NCBI GenBank assembly: GCA_030066775.1
Contig: JASJAY010000069.1
Location: forward strand, 1-58,339
DNA from: Planctomycetota bacterium
GTDB lineage: Bacteria > Planctomycetota > PLA2 > JAEUHO01
Length of the DNA stretch: 58,339 bases
Direction: 5' to 3'
Shown here: piece after piece, positions 43,007-52,532 of the stretch
Position numbering within the stretch: the first letter of the stretch is position 1
How the letters are laid out: each line of letters begins with the position of its first letter
Program-made: the position numbers and the translations under genes
Notes under the pieces: model-generated
Told to the model about the DNA's origin: nothing
Database searches by the model: none
The model's input: only the letters and a program-made list of their open reading frames with translations

Positions 43007-44971
43007 ATGTTCCGCTTCCTCCCCCTCCTCCTGGCCGTGGCGATGCTTCCGCTCGGCCTGCTCGGCCCGAGCCCCGCTCTGGCCGACGAGACGGTCACCG
43101 CCGTCGAAGTTCCCGGCGTGATCGGGAAGAGCGAAGCCGAGGCGCGCGCACTGCTCGAAGAGCGCGGCCTGCTCGCTGACATCAGCTACGTCGACGACGA
43201 CGTGGCGCCTGCCGGTACCGTGATCTCGCAGGATCCGAAGAGCGGATCCGAGATCCTCGTCGGCGCCACGATCCAGCTGCGCGTCATCGGCCCCGCGCCC
43301 GACGCCGAGCCCCAGGACGACGGGGTCGATGCCCCGGAGACCGACCAGGTCGCCGTGCCGGCGCTGACCGGCCTCGCGCTCAAGGACGCCGAGGCGGCGC
43401 TGATCGCGCTCGGCCTCACGCCGCGTCCCGACTTCATCAAGAGCGACGCGCAGCCCGCGTTCCACGTGATCGGCCAGGACCTGCCGGCCGACTCGCTGGT
43501 CGCCGCGGGCACCCACGTCCGCTTCGAGGTCGCGCTCGGCGTCGACGCCCCGACGACGCTCTTCCTGCCCAGCCTGTACGGGCTGAGCGAGGCGGACGCG
43601 CTGGCCGTGCTGGCGCAGCTGGGCCTCGACGCCCAGATCCTGCGCGTGCACTCGAACCTGCCCCAGGGCCAGGTCTTCCACCAGAGCCCCGCGGCCGGCA
43701 CCGAGGTCGCGCTCGACGAGCTGATCCAGCTCAAGGTGGCCGAGAAGCCGCCGGTCGACTGGACGCCCAAGTACGCGATCGTCCCGAACCTCAAGGGCAT
43801 GAGCGCCGACCAGGCGCGCATCGCGCTGCTCGTGCGCGGCCTGCGCTCGCGACTGAAGCTCGGCATGAAGCCGAACGCCAACGTGCACAAGGTGTTCTCG
43901 CAGAACAAGCCGGCAGGCAGCAAGCTGCTCGTCGGCGAGCGCGTCACCTTCTACCTGCCCTACAAGGGGCTCGTCCCGAGCCTGATCGGCAAGACCAAGG
44001 CCCAGGCCACCGCCGCGCTGAACGCCGCCGGCCTCTCGGCCCAGGCGAGCGGCCCGCACGTCGGTGTCCCGCCGACGAAGGTCATTGCCCAGAACAAGCC
44101 CGCCGGCTCGACCATCGCGCGCGGCTCGACGGTGAAGTTCACCTACAAGTTCACGGGCGTCATCCAGCTCAAGGTCCCCGTGCCGCATCTGCTGGGCAAG
44201 ACCAAGGCCCACGCCAAGGCGCTCGTCGAGTCCAAGGGCCTCACGCCCAAGCTCGTCGGCCCGAACTTCGGGATCGGCGGCACCAAGGTCACGCAGCAGT
44301 TCCCGGCCGCGGGCACGATGGTCTTCAAGAACACGCAGGTCACGATCAAGTACAAGTTCACCGGCGCCATCGGCGTGAAGGTGGCGGTGCCCAACGTGGT
44401 CGGCAAGACCAAGGCCCAGGCCAAGGCGCTGATCGAGAACAAGGGCCTCAACGCCAAGATGGTCGGCCCGAACTTCGGGATCGGTGGCACCAAGGTCACG
44501 CAGCAGTTCCCCGCTGCGGGCACGATGGTCCTCAAGAACACGCAGGTCACGGCCAAGTACAAGTTCACCGGCGCGATCGGTGTGAAGGTGACCGTGCCCA
44601 ACGTGGTCGGCAAGACCAAGGCCCAGGCCAAGGCGCTGATCGAGGCCAAGGGGCTGAAGATCAAGCTCGTCGGCCCCGCGGCCGGCATCGGCATCGCGAA
44701 GGTCTACCAGCAGTTCCCGGCAGCCGGCACCAAGCTGCTCAAGGGCTCGCAGGTGACCGCGAAGTTCAAGTTCCAGGGCGCCATCATCCTGCCCAAGGTC
44801 ACGGTCCCGAACCTGGTCGGCAAGACCAAGATCCAGGCGCAGCTCATCCTGCAGTCCAAGGGTCTGAAGGCGCAGTTCAGCGGCGTCGGAAACAAGGTCA
44901 AGACCCAGAACCGCGCCCCGGGCTCCAAGGTCATCAAGGGCACCACGGTGAAGATGACGCTCAAGTTCTAG
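43007..44971 (+). CDS. Secreted protein with nine PASTA repeats
   Basis: 654 residues from ATG 43007. The signal peptide (FLPLLLAVAMLPLGLLGPSPALA) is followed by nine PASTA repeats and almost nothing else. Each has the pattern VPNVVGKTKAQAKALIE...GTKVTQQFPAAGTMV...QVTAKYKF. Repeats 6-8 are nearly identical at protein level. PASTA domains bind peptidoglycan or beta-lactams and are usually the tails of Ser/Thr kinases (PknB/Stk1) or penicillin-binding proteins. Here there is no kinase, so it is a secreted cell-wall or matrix-binding ladder. A strong terminator follows at 45039. Confidence 0.88.
   Translation: MFRFLPLLLAVAMLPLGLLGPSPALADETVTAVEVPGVIGKSEAEARALLEERGLLADISYVDDDVAPAGTVISQDPKSGSEILVGATIQLRVIGPAPDAEPQDDGVDAPETDQVAVPALTGLALKDAEAALIALGLTPRPDFIKSDAQPAFHVIGQDLPADSLVAAGTHVRFEVALGVDAPTTLFLPSLYGLSEADALAVLAQLGLDAQILRVHSNLPQGQVFHQSPAAGTEVALDELIQLKVAEKPPVDWTPKYAIVPNLKGMSADQARIALLVRGLRSRLKLGMKPNANVHKVFSQNKPAGSKLLVGERVTFYLPYKGLVPSLIGKTKAQATAALNAAGLSAQASGPHVGVPPTKVIAQNKPAGSTIARGSTVKFTYKFTGVIQLKVPVPHLLGKTKAHAKALVESKGLTPKLVGPNFGIGGTKVTQQFPAAGTMVFKNTQVTIKYKFTGAIGVKVAVPNVVGKTKAQAKALIENKGLNAKMVGPNFGIGGTKVTQQFPAAGTMVLKNTQVTAKYKFTGAIGVKVTVPNVVGKTKAQAKALIEAKGLKIKLVGPAAGIGIAKVYQQFPAAGTKLLKGSQVTAKFKFQGAIILPKVTVPNLVGKTKIQAQLILQSKGLKAQFSGVGNKVKTQNRAPGSKVIKGTTVKMTLKF
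44176..44765 (+). repeat. Three near-identical PASTA-coding repeats
   Basis: Three consecutive units of about 195 bp share long identical runs, e.g. the GPNFGIGGTKVTQQFPAAG coding stretch of units 6 and 7. This implies recent in-gene amplification and predicts length variation between strains by unequal recombination. Confidence 0.7.
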
Positions 44972-45038
44972 CGAACTTGAAACGCGCGTCGCTCTCCTCT
45001 CCTCCCCCCTCGCTCCCTCCCATCACCGTGGGACCCAC

Positions 45039-45080
45039 GGGCGGTCGGGCGCTCCAGCGCCCGGCCGCCCACTTTCAATT
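45039..45080 (+). terminator. Terminator of the PASTA gene
   Basis: A 14-bp stem with one T-G pair: 45039-45052 (GGGCGG-T-CGGGCGC) with 45057-45070 (GCGCCCG-G-CCGCCC), loop TCCA, followed by ACTTTCAATT. A second small hairpin, CCGTGGG-AC-CCCACGG-like, sits just upstream (45026-45040). It separates the PASTA gene from convergent metF. Confidence 0.75.
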
Positions 45081-45102
45081 CAGGGAAGAGCGCGTGCGCG
45101 CG

Positions 45103-46050
45103 CTAGACGTCGAGCTGCGCCAAGAGCTCGTTGATCGCCTTGCTCGACGACATGACGTAGAAGTGCACCGACGGCACGCCCTTGTCGAGCAGCTCGCGCG
45201 CCTGCATCAGGCCCCACTCGACGCCAACGGGCCTCACCTTGCCATCGGGCGCCTTCGCGATCTCGTCCGCGAGCGCCTCGGGGATCTCGCAGTGGAACGT
45301 GCGCGGGATCGACGTGAGGTGGCGCGGCGTGGTGAGCAGCTTGATGCCGGGGATGATCGGCACGTCGATGCCCGCTGCGCGGCACTCGTCGACGAACCGG
45401 AAGTAGTGCTCGTTGTTGAAGAACATCTGCGTGACGACGTACTCGGCGCCCGCCTCGACCTTCTTCTTCACCCAGCGGATGTCCGTGTGGATGTTGGGCG
45501 CCTCGAAGTGCTTCTCGGGGTAGCCCGCGACGCCGACGCAGAAGTTGGTCGGATCCGCGTCGAGCAGGTCCTCGAGATAGTCGCCGCGGTTCATGCGGGC
45601 GATCTGGGCCACGAGGTCGCTCGCATGGACGTTGCGCGTGCGGCCCTCCTTGAGCTCCTTCACGTACCCGCTGTCGTCGCCGCGGATGGCGAGGACGTTG
45701 TCGATGCCGAGGTAGCGCAGCTCGATCAGGAAGTCCTCGGTCTCCTGACGCGTGAAGCCCTGGCAGAGCACGTGCGGCACGGCGTCGATGCCGTACTTGT
45801 TCTGGATCAGCGCGCAGACGCCGAGGGTGCCGGGCCGCTTGCGCTTGATGCGGCGCTGGTAGCCCCCGCGCGTCTCCTCGAACACCACCTCGGCCGCGTG
45901 GCTGGTGATGTCGATGAACGGCGGCCGATGCTCGGCGAGGTCTTCGACCAGCTTCATGAGCTTCTGCAGGTTGCCACCCCGCATGGGCGGGATGATCTCG
46001 AAGCTGATCAGGGGCCGTGAGGCGTTTTGGAGGTGCTCGATGACCTTCAT
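45103..46050 (-). CDS. metF: 5,10-methylenetetrahydrofolate reductase
   Basis: 315 residues, the length of bacterial MetF without the eukaryotic regulatory domain. Landmarks: SFEIIPPMRGGN at the N-terminus, NVLAIRGDD (FAD/folate region), FCVGVAGYPEKHFEAPN, QMFFNNEHYFRFV, IIPGIKLLTTPRH and VHFYVMSSS. The enzyme reduces methylene-THF to methyl-THF for methionine synthesis. No regulatory RNA such as a SAM riboswitch was recognised upstream. Confidence 0.94.
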   Translation of the reverse strand: MKVIEHLQNASRPLISFEIIPPMRGGNLQKLMKLVEDLAEHRPPFIDITSHAAEVVFEETRGGYQRRIKRKRPGTLGVCALIQNKYGIDAVPHVLCQGFTRQETEDFLIELRYLGIDNVLAIRGDDSGYVKELKEGRTRNVHASDLVAQIARMNRGDYLEDLLDADPTNFCVGVAGYPEKHFEAPNIHTDIRWVKKKVEAGAEYVVTQMFFNNEHYFRFVDECRAAGIDVPIIPGIKLLTTPRHLTSIPRTFHCEIPEALADEIAKAPDGKVRPVGVEWGLMQARELLDKGVPSVHFYVMSSSKAINELLAQLDV

Positions 46051-46245
46051 GAGGGTGGGATCCCGGTGCGGCCGGAGGGTACCGGCGGCGACCCCCGCAG
46101 GTCATCCACGTCTGTGTCATAGACGGGCCGGGCGTCCGGATGTGGTCGACACCCCCATCGCCCCGGTCCTGCGTTGGTGCTCGGCGTGGATTACGGGAGA
46201 GTTGCGGCCCCCCAAGCAGTTCCAGGCCAGGCCCAGCGCCAGCCG

Positions 46246-46273
46246 TTGACGCCCGGTACGGCGGGTCCATGAT
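46246..46273 (+). promoter_or_regulatory. Likely promoter of the ebo-like pair
   Basis: TTGACG (46246-46251), 16-bp spacer and CATGAT (46268-46273) form a good sigma70-type promoter 44 bp before the TatD-like start. Nothing else in the 266-bp gap suggests a gene. Confidence 0.5.
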
Positions 46274-46316
46274 TCCCGCGAGGGACTGCCCGGAGGCACG
46301 GAGGCCGCTCGCACGC

Positions 46317-47198
46317 ATGAGAATCTTCGAACCCCACGCGCACATGTTCAGCCGCGTCACGGACGACTACGAGCGCATGGCCCTGGCAGGCATCCGCGCG
46401 GTCCTCGAGCCCGCCTTCTGGCTGGGCCAAAACCGGACCTCCGTCGGGACGTTCATCGACTACTTCGACACGATCCTGGGCTGGGAGCGCTTCCGGGCCG
46501 CGCAGTTCGGCATCCACCACTACTGCACCATGGCGCTCAACCCCCGCGAGGCCAACGACGATCGCGTCAACGACGACGTGATGGCGGTCCTCCCGCGCTA
46601 CTGCCAGAAGGACGGCGTGCTCGCCGTCGGCGAGATCGGCCTCGACGACCAGACTGCGAAGGAGGAGAAGTACTTCCTCGCCCAGGTCGAGCTCGCCAAG
46701 GAGTGCGGCCTGCCGATCCTGATCCACACGCCCCACCGCGACAAGAAGAAGGGCTTCGAGCGGATCATCGACCTCGTTCGCGACTCGGGCATCGCCATGG
46801 AGCACGTGCTCCTGGACCACGGCAACGAGGAGACGATCAAGGTCACGCGCGACCTCGGCTGCTACCAGGGCTTCTCCATCTACCCGTTCACGAAGATGGA
46901 TCCCAACCGGATGACGCGTATCGTGCTCGAGTACGGCGTCGAGCGCATGATCATCAACAGCGCGGCGGACTGGGGCGTGAGCGATCCGCTGATGGTCCCC
47001 CGCACGGTGATGAAGCTGCGCCAGGCGCGCGTACCCGACAGCGACATCGAGACGCTCGTCTGGGACAACCCCGTCGCGTTCTTCGCGCAGAGCGGCCGCC
47101 TCGACACCGCGGAGCTCGAGTGGCCGGCGACGGCCAACCTGCGCGAGACGTACGAAGGCAATGCGGTCCTGCGCGGGCAGGACCCGGACCAGATGTAG
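46317..47198 (+). CDS. eboB: TatD-like metal-dependent hydrolase, EboB-like
   Basis: 293 residues. The TIM-barrel metal ligands are visible: FEPHAHMFSR (H-x-H at strand 1), VGEIGLDDQ (Glu), LIHTPHRDKKKG (His), LLDHGNEE (His) and a final NSAADWG (Asp). This is the TatD/amidohydrolase pattern. The immediate neighbour downstream is an EboA-like protein with a 10-bp gap, and the pairing matches the eboA/eboB part of the ebo locus, where EboB is a TatD-like protein. The assignment rests on this context. Confidence 0.75.
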   Translation: MRIFEPHAHMFSRVTDDYERMALAGIRAVLEPAFWLGQNRTSVGTFIDYFDTILGWERFRAAQFGIHHYCTMALNPREANDDRVNDDVMAVLPRYCQKDGVLAVGEIGLDDQTAKEEKYFLAQVELAKECGLPILIHTPHRDKKKGFERIIDLVRDSGIAMEHVLLDHGNEETIKVTRDLGCYQGFSIYPFTKMDPNRMTRIVLEYGVERMIINSAADWGVSDPLMVPRTVMKLRQARVPDSDIETLVWDNPVAFFAQSGRLDTAELEWPATANLRETYEGNAVLRGQDPDQM

Positions 47199-47208
47199 GC
47201 GGCACCGC

Positions 47209-48048
47209 GTGTACGACATCCTGCCCGTCCTCGATCCCGTCCTCACCGACGACGCCCGCGCCTGGCTCGCCAAGGCGCGTGAGACGCTCGCCGAGAAGGG
47301 CGCGGCTCACCTGCCGATCCTCTTCCCCCAGCTCGCCCGCACCATCGGCCGCCACGGTTTGGGTGGCGCACGCGTGCAGGTCGAAGACGCCGACGTGGAC
47401 CTCGCCGCGTGGCGCGCGTGCGACGCCGCGGGTCTCGTGCTCATCCAGGACGCCAACCCGAGCGCGGCCGTCCACACGGACCTCTTCCTCCACGGCGACA
47501 TCGAGGAGCGCACGATCGCGCTCCGCGCGCTCGCGTTCCAGCCGATCGGGGAAGCCACCGTCGACCTGCTCGGCGAGATCCAGCGCACGAACACGACCGC
47601 GCACTTCGAAGCGGGTGGGCTCGACAGCAACCTCGTCGTGCGCGCCGTCGACGCCGGCGGTGAGGACGCCGGCTTCACGCGCGCGGACTTCAACCGCTTC
47701 GTGCTGAAGATGGCGTTCAGCGACCTGCCGCTCGAGCGCGCCTTCGACGGGCTGCGCTACGCGTCGGCCGAGCTGTCGCACATGCTGCAGGACTTCGCCA
47801 CCGAGCGCGAGGCCGCCGGCCGGGCCGTCTGGACCGACACCTACCGCTTCATCGGCCGCGCCCCCACCGAGGGCACGCGGGCACGTCTCGTGGGCGGACT
47901 CGAGCACGGCGACGACGGCACACGCCTCGCCGCGGCCGAGGGCGTGCGCGACCTGGGCGATGCCTCCCTCACGGCCTACGCCAAGGAGCGTCTGCCCCGC
48001 GAACCGCGCGAGGGCATCCGCGCGGTGCTCGAGGCCATCGGCGGCTAG
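47209..48048 (+). CDS. eboA: EboA-like protein
   Basis: 279 residues from GTG 47209, 10 bp after the TatD-like stop. The helical protein shows the EboA-type block FEAGGLDSNLVVRAVD, FNRFVLKMAFSDLPLERAFDGLRYASAELSHMLQDFATEREAAGR (key features: N-x-x-V-L-K-x-x-F and the ERxAAGR ending). In the ebo locus EboA works with EboB, a UbiA prenyltransferase (EboC) and further enzymes in transport of a precursor metabolite; here only A and B are present. No signal peptide. Confidence 0.7.
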   Translation: MYDILPVLDPVLTDDARAWLAKARETLAEKGAAHLPILFPQLARTIGRHGLGGARVQVEDADVDLAAWRACDAAGLVLIQDANPSAAVHTDLFLHGDIEERTIALRALAFQPIGEATVDLLGEIQRTNTTAHFEAGGLDSNLVVRAVDAGGEDAGFTRADFNRFVLKMAFSDLPLERAFDGLRYASAELSHMLQDFATEREAAGRAVWTDTYRFIGRAPTEGTRARLVGGLEHGDDGTRLAAAEGVRDLGDASLTAYAKERLPREPREGIRAVLEAIGG

Positions 48049-48130
48049 GGACGGCAGGCGCTATGCTGGGCGCACTTGAGACTCGAGCGCCGGTCCCGTT
48101 GCGGGGCAGGGCGGGTCTGAGGCACGCGAC

Positions 48131-48739
48131 ATGACGCCCCTCGATGACGAGCTGCTCGACGCCGATCCCGAGCGCCGAGGCGCCGTCCTGGGCGAGCTGC
48201 TCGAGCGACACCAGGACCGGCTCCTGCGCATGGTGCAGATGCGGATGCACCCCAAGATCCGCGCGCGTGTCGGCGCATCGGACGTGGTGCAGGAGGCGTA
48301 CGTCGAGGTGCACCGGCTGATCGACGACTACATCGACAACCCACAGATGCCGTTCTTCCTGTGGCTCCGTCGGCTCACCGCGCAGCGGTTGACCAGGGCG
48401 CACCGATTCCATCTCGACGCGCAGCGCCGGGATGCACGACGCGAAGGGGCGGACGAGCTGCGGATGCCGGAGACGTCGGTCGTCGCGATGGTCGACGTGC
48501 TCGCCGGAAACCAGACGTCCCCGCAGTCCGCCGCTGCGCGCCAGGAACGTCGCGAACGGATCTCAGCCATCCTCGAGGACATGAACGCGACGGATCGCGA
48601 GGTGCTCTCGATGCGTCACTTCGAAGAGCTGTCGAACGAGGAGGTCGCCACCGAGCTCGGGATTGGAAGGCACGCAGCGAGCAAGCGCTACATCCGCGCG
48701 CTACAGCGGCTCGGCGAACAGCTCGGCGAGGACGCCTGA
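48131..48739 (+). CDS. ECF-type sigma factor, planctomycete style
   Basis: 202 residues. Region 2 (HQDRLLRMVQMRMHPKIRARVGASDVVQEAYVEV) and region 4 (MNATDREVLSMRHFEELSNEEVATELGIGRHAASKRY) are clear. Planctomycete ECF factors of this look often lie next to Ser/Thr kinases rather than anti-sigma factors; the WD40 kinase here is convergent, 1 bp away at the stop codons. TATGCT (48062-48067) may be the -10. Confidence 0.92.
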   Translation: MTPLDDELLDADPERRGAVLGELLERHQDRLLRMVQMRMHPKIRARVGASDVVQEAYVEVHRLIDDYIDNPQMPFFLWLRRLTAQRLTRAHRFHLDAQRRDARREGADELRMPETSVVAMVDVLAGNQTSPQSAAARQERRERISAILEDMNATDREVLSMRHFEELSNEEVATELGIGRHAASKRYIRALQRLGEQLGEDA

Positions 48740-48740
48740 G

Positions 48741-51700
48741 CTACTTCGCGGCGTCCACGACCTCGTGTGCTTCCGCGTGAAGAGACGCAACACGCGCGTC
48801 CCGGAGCGCTGGACTCGTCTCGAGGAGCGCGTCCAGCCGGCCCAGGACCTCGACGGCCTCGTCGACCTGCTCGACCTCGGCGTATGACATCGCCAGAACC
48901 GCCAGATCGACGGCAAACAGCGAAGGATGTCGCACCTTGTTGAGCGCCTCGACCTGGTCGCGCATGTGGATTACGAGGTGCGGGTCACCGCAGCGATAGG
49001 CGCCCAGACACAGAAGGGTCTCGCATCGACTGTCCTGGCGCCCTTGGTGTCCCGCGGCTCGGCTGAGACCCGCAGCGATGCTCCGTGCCACCAGCCGCAA
49101 GGACGCTTCGCGTTCACGCGGCACGAGATCGCGCCAGAGCCGCGCGATGAGCGCCTCGGGCGTTCCGCGCCGACGGTGCGCAACCCGCAGCGCCGTCTCC
49201 CGGACCTCGGCCTCGACGCCGTCAGTGGACTCGATCGCTTCAATGAGCGCATCGACGTCCGTGTGCTCGGACTCGAGCTCGGTAAGCAGCGCGGCGGCGG
49301 CCGTGCGGGTGGTGCGATCCGCCCCAATGGACCCAAGACGCTCGCGGAATGGACGAGTCGGCGAGACACGGGTCACGCCCGACGCCGCCACCAGACTCGT
49401 TCCGTCCGGGCTGAATGCGACACCGGTCACCCACCCACGGTAGCCCCGGAGCGTAGCGACCAGCTGTCCGCTCGACACATCCCAGAGCATGACGGATGCA
49501 TCGTGCGATCCCGCGGCGATGCGCGTCCCGTCGGGCGTGAACGCAACGCAGCGCAGTACATCCGGGTAGCGGGCCGATTCCTCCCGATGCGCTCTGAGGG
49601 CGAATAGAGATGAATCACGACCCATGTCCCAGACGCGGACGGTGCGGTCGTACGACACCGATGCCAGGCGCCGACTCCCCGGCTGGAACGCGATCGCCAT
49701 GACCGGTTCGCCGTGCTCTTTGAACTCCCGAACGACATCGAGCGTGCGCGCATCGCGAATGCAGACAGCGCCCGCGTGGTCTCCAGTTGCGATGTACCTG
49801 CCGTCGGCGCTCACGCAGACTGACTGCAGACGCGTCGAAGAGATCCGCACCTCCCGGAGTGGCTTGCCCGTCTGGGCATCGAACGTACGCAGCTTTCCGT
49901 CGTGGCCCACCGTGATGATGCGACGGTCGTCCCGCGAGATGCCGATGGAAGGAAGCCACCCGTCGTAGGCCTCGAAGGCGAGCACGACGCGACCGTCGGT
50001 CACACTGCGAACGACCACGTTGCCGAGATAGTCGCCGGTGATCAGCAACTGGCTGTCCCAGCTGAAGGTCATGCAGACCGGTGTCGCCACGTGCCCCAGC
50101 CATGCGCGCGCGAGCTGCCCGGACGTCGCATCCCACAAGCGGACGACCCGCGCCTCGTCGGCAGTCGCGATCCACTGACCGGAAGGTGCGTAGGCGAGTG
50201 CCGGGACGCCGCCGATGTGTCCCGCAAGGAGGTCGGGGTCTCCCCGCTGACGCAGCCACTCCTTCACCGATCCACGGGTGGAGCACGCCGCCAGGCGCGT
50301 TCCGTCCGGGTGGAGCGCAACCCACTGGACCTCGCCGTCATGCAGCCAGGTGGCGGCCCGGCTCCACGTCTTCGGCTCCCAGATGTGGATCTGCTGCCCC
50401 GCCCCGACATACAGGCGCCAGTCCGGCGCGCTGCTCCAGACCCCCCTGACGAATCCCCCCTGGGCGAGACTGCGAACCGGCTCTCCGGTATCGGAGCGCC
50501 ACAGCTGCACGACGCCGTCCACCGCCGCGGCGACGAGATCCTCTCCAACGAACGCCACGCCTGCGAGCCCTCGGTCGCTGGCGCGGGCCCACCAGATCGG
50601 TACGTCGTCCGTCGGCGTCCAGACGCTGACGCGCCCGTCCCAGGTCCCCGTCACGATCCGGTTTCCGCTAGGTGACCACGCAAGCCCGTAGATCTGACTG
50701 TGCACGTCGATCTCGCGCAGGACCTCGAGTGACGTCGCATCACGCACGACGAGCCGCCCGCCGTGACCGCCCGACACGAGCGTGCGGCCATCGGGCGCGT
50801 ACGCGACGGCGCGATAGTGTTCGCCTGGGAGCTCCGCGATCTTCTCCGCGTCCGGCCAGCTCCAGACCTCGATGCGATCGCTGGTCGCGAGCGCGAATCG
50901 ATCGCCGGATGTGTGCCACGAAACACCGCGCACGAAGCCCGCGTGCTCGATGCGCTTCGTCTCCTTGGTGGTCTCGGCGTCGTAGACCCGCGTCGACCCA
51001 CCAGCTTGGACGATGAGCCACGCGCCGTCCGGACTGTAGGCGGCCCGCTCGGCGATGTCCTCGTTGCGTGGAAACTCGCGAACGCTCCGATCGAGCCGGC
51101 TTCGCAGGTGGTGCCACTCGAAGTTGCGGTGCTCCGCGGGCGCTTCGTCGAGAAGGCGTTTTGCGACGAACACCTGTCGGTCGCGCAGCGCCGTCTCCGC
51201 AGCGGCGATGTTCGCCACGTAGTGCCGGAAGCGCGCATCCGCTTCTTTCTCGCGCACGCTCACCACGTAGAAGACGGATGCCGCTACGAGCACGACGACG
51301 GCGGCCGTCAACGTGAACGCCAGCGCGCGGTGGCGCCGAACCGCAACACGCAGGAGGTAGCCAAGACTCGGCGTGCGGGCGGCAATCGGCCGGCCGTCGA
51401 TGAACGCACGCAGGTCTTCAGCCAGCGCATCCGCCGTCGGATAGCGCACGTCCGGGTCGTGCGCCATCGCCTTCATCACGATCGTCTCGAGATCCGGCGG
51501 AATGCGCGGGTCGTGTATGCGCGGACGCTTCGGTGCCTCACGCACGATGCGCGCGGCCAGCGCAGCGCGGGCGTCGTCCTCGTATGCCGGTGTGCGCGTG
51601 AGCAGCTCGTAGAGCGTGATCCCGAGGCCGTAGATGTCCCCCTTGACATCCGACTCGCCGCGGAAGCGCTCCGGGGGCATGTACCGGAACGTGCCGAGCA

Positions 51701-52487
51701 GGTCGCCCGGCTGGGTCAGGTTCCCCGAGCCCTCTTCCTTGCAGAGGCCGAAGTCCGTCACCCAGACCTTGTCGTCCTCGTCGAGCATGAGGTTGCTCGG
51801 CTTGACATCTCGGTGCAGCACGCCGTGTGCGTGCGCATGTGCGATGGCCTCCGCGGCCTGCAAACCGATGCGCGCGACGTCCTTGAACCAAGTCGGGCCG
51901 AGCATCGTCGAGTCTGCGCGCCCGACGCTCTCCTCGTGCGCCTCGAGTCGAGCGCGTGCTTCGAGGATGACGTCGTCGAGGCCGCGACCCTCGATGTACT
52001 GCATCGTGAAGTAGTGGACGCCGTCGTCTTCGCCGTAGCCGATGACGGGCACGATGTTCGGATGCTGGAGCTTCGCCGCCGCTTGCGCCTCGAGACGGAA
52101 CCGCTCGAGAAAGCGCGGATCGAGGGTCGCCCGCGTCGGCAGGATCTTGAGGGCGACACGGCGACCGAGCGTCTTCTGTTCGGCCTCGTACACGACACCC
52201 ATGCCACCGCGGCCGATCTCGCGAAGCAGGCGATAGTCGTCGAGCTCCTTCTTGGGCGGCGTCTCGAGCTCGGGCCGGCCGAGCCGTGCGTCCTCCATGG
52301 CCGAGAGCAGCGGGAAGATCTCCTCGATGCCCTCGGCTAGCTCGGGGTGCGCGCGCACGTACTCGGTGATCGACGGCTGCTCGCCGCGTCGCTCGCGCTC
52401 GACGAACTCCTCGGCCAGCCGGTCGAGCTCGGACTGCTGTCCGCCGCTCGAGCTCGAATCGTCGGTCGTCGTCCGGCCCTCGTCCAC
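48741..52487 (-). CDS. Membrane Ser/Thr kinase with WD40 propeller
   Basis: 1,248 residues from GTG 52487. The first ~85 residues are a linker (LDRLAEEFVERERRGEQPSITEYVRAHP, common in planctomycete kinases). The kinase (~86-370) has GRGGMGVVYEA, VALKI, HRDVKPSN, DFG and MPPERF. A TM helix follows (LAFTLTAAVVVLVAASVFYVV), then FRHYVANIAAAETALRD, and 12-14 WD40 repeats (~460-1010) ending in WD-type blocks such as LWDATSG and VRVWDMG. The C-terminus is helical (~1040-1248). The WD40 part probably binds partner proteins. Expression may be tied to the convergent ECF sigma gene. Confidence 0.94.
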   Translation of the reverse strand: MDEGRTTTDDSSSSGGQQSELDRLAEEFVERERRGEQPSITEYVRAHPELAEGIEEIFPLLSAMEDARLGRPELETPPKKELDDYRLLREIGRGGMGVVYEAEQKTLGRRVALKILPTRATLDPRFLERFRLEAQAAAKLQHPNIVPVIGYGEDDGVHYFTMQYIEGRGLDDVILEARARLEAHEESVGRADSTMLGPTWFKDVARIGLQAAEAIAHAHAHGVLHRDVKPSNLMLDEDDKVWVTDFGLCKEEGSGNLTQPGDLLGTFRYMPPERFRGESDVKGDIYGLGITLYELLTRTPAYEDDARAALAARIVREAPKRPRIHDPRIPPDLETIVMKAMAHDPDVRYPTADALAEDLRAFIDGRPIAARTPSLGYLLRVAVRRHRALAFTLTAAVVVLVAASVFYVVSVREKEADARFRHYVANIAAAETALRDRQVFVAKRLLDEAPAEHRNFEWHHLRSRLDRSVREFPRNEDIAERAAYSPDGAWLIVQAGGSTRVYDAETTKETKRIEHAGFVRGVSWHTSGDRFALATSDRIEVWSWPDAEKIAELPGEHYRAVAYAPDGRTLVSGGHGGRLVVRDATSLEVLREIDVHSQIYGLAWSPSGNRIVTGTWDGRVSVWTPTDDVPIWWARASDRGLAGVAFVGEDLVAAAVDGVVQLWRSDTGEPVRSLAQGGFVRGVWSSAPDWRLYVGAGQQIHIWEPKTWSRAATWLHDGEVQWVALHPDGTRLAACSTRGSVKEWLRQRGDPDLLAGHIGGVPALAYAPSGQWIATADEARVVRLWDATSGQLARAWLGHVATPVCMTFSWDSQLLITGDYLGNVVVRSVTDGRVVLAFEAYDGWLPSIGISRDDRRIITVGHDGKLRTFDAQTGKPLREVRISSTRLQSVCVSADGRYIATGDHAGAVCIRDARTLDVVREFKEHGEPVMAIAFQPGSRRLASVSYDRTVRVWDMGRDSSLFALRAHREESARYPDVLRCVAFTPDGTRIAAGSHDASVMLWDVSSGQLVATLRGYRGWVTGVAFSPDGTSLVAASGVTRVSPTRPFRERLGSIGADRTTRTAAAALLTELESEHTDVDALIEAIESTDGVEAEVRETALRVAHRRRGTPEALIARLWRDLVPREREASLRLVARSIAAGLSRAAGHQGRQDSRCETLLCLGAYRCGDPHLVIHMRDQVEALNKVRHPSLFAVDLAVLAMSYAEVEQVDEAVEVLGRLDALLETSPALRDARVASLHAEAHEVVDAAK

Positions 52488-52532
52488 GCGGACAGGATAC
52501 TGGCGCGCAAGCTCCCGCTCGTCCAGCGGGCG

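Noticed and set aside
44176..44765. Regular repeats resembling a tandem array or CRISPR
   Set aside because: Units are ~195 bp, in frame and encode PASTA domains; there are no spacers or cas genes.
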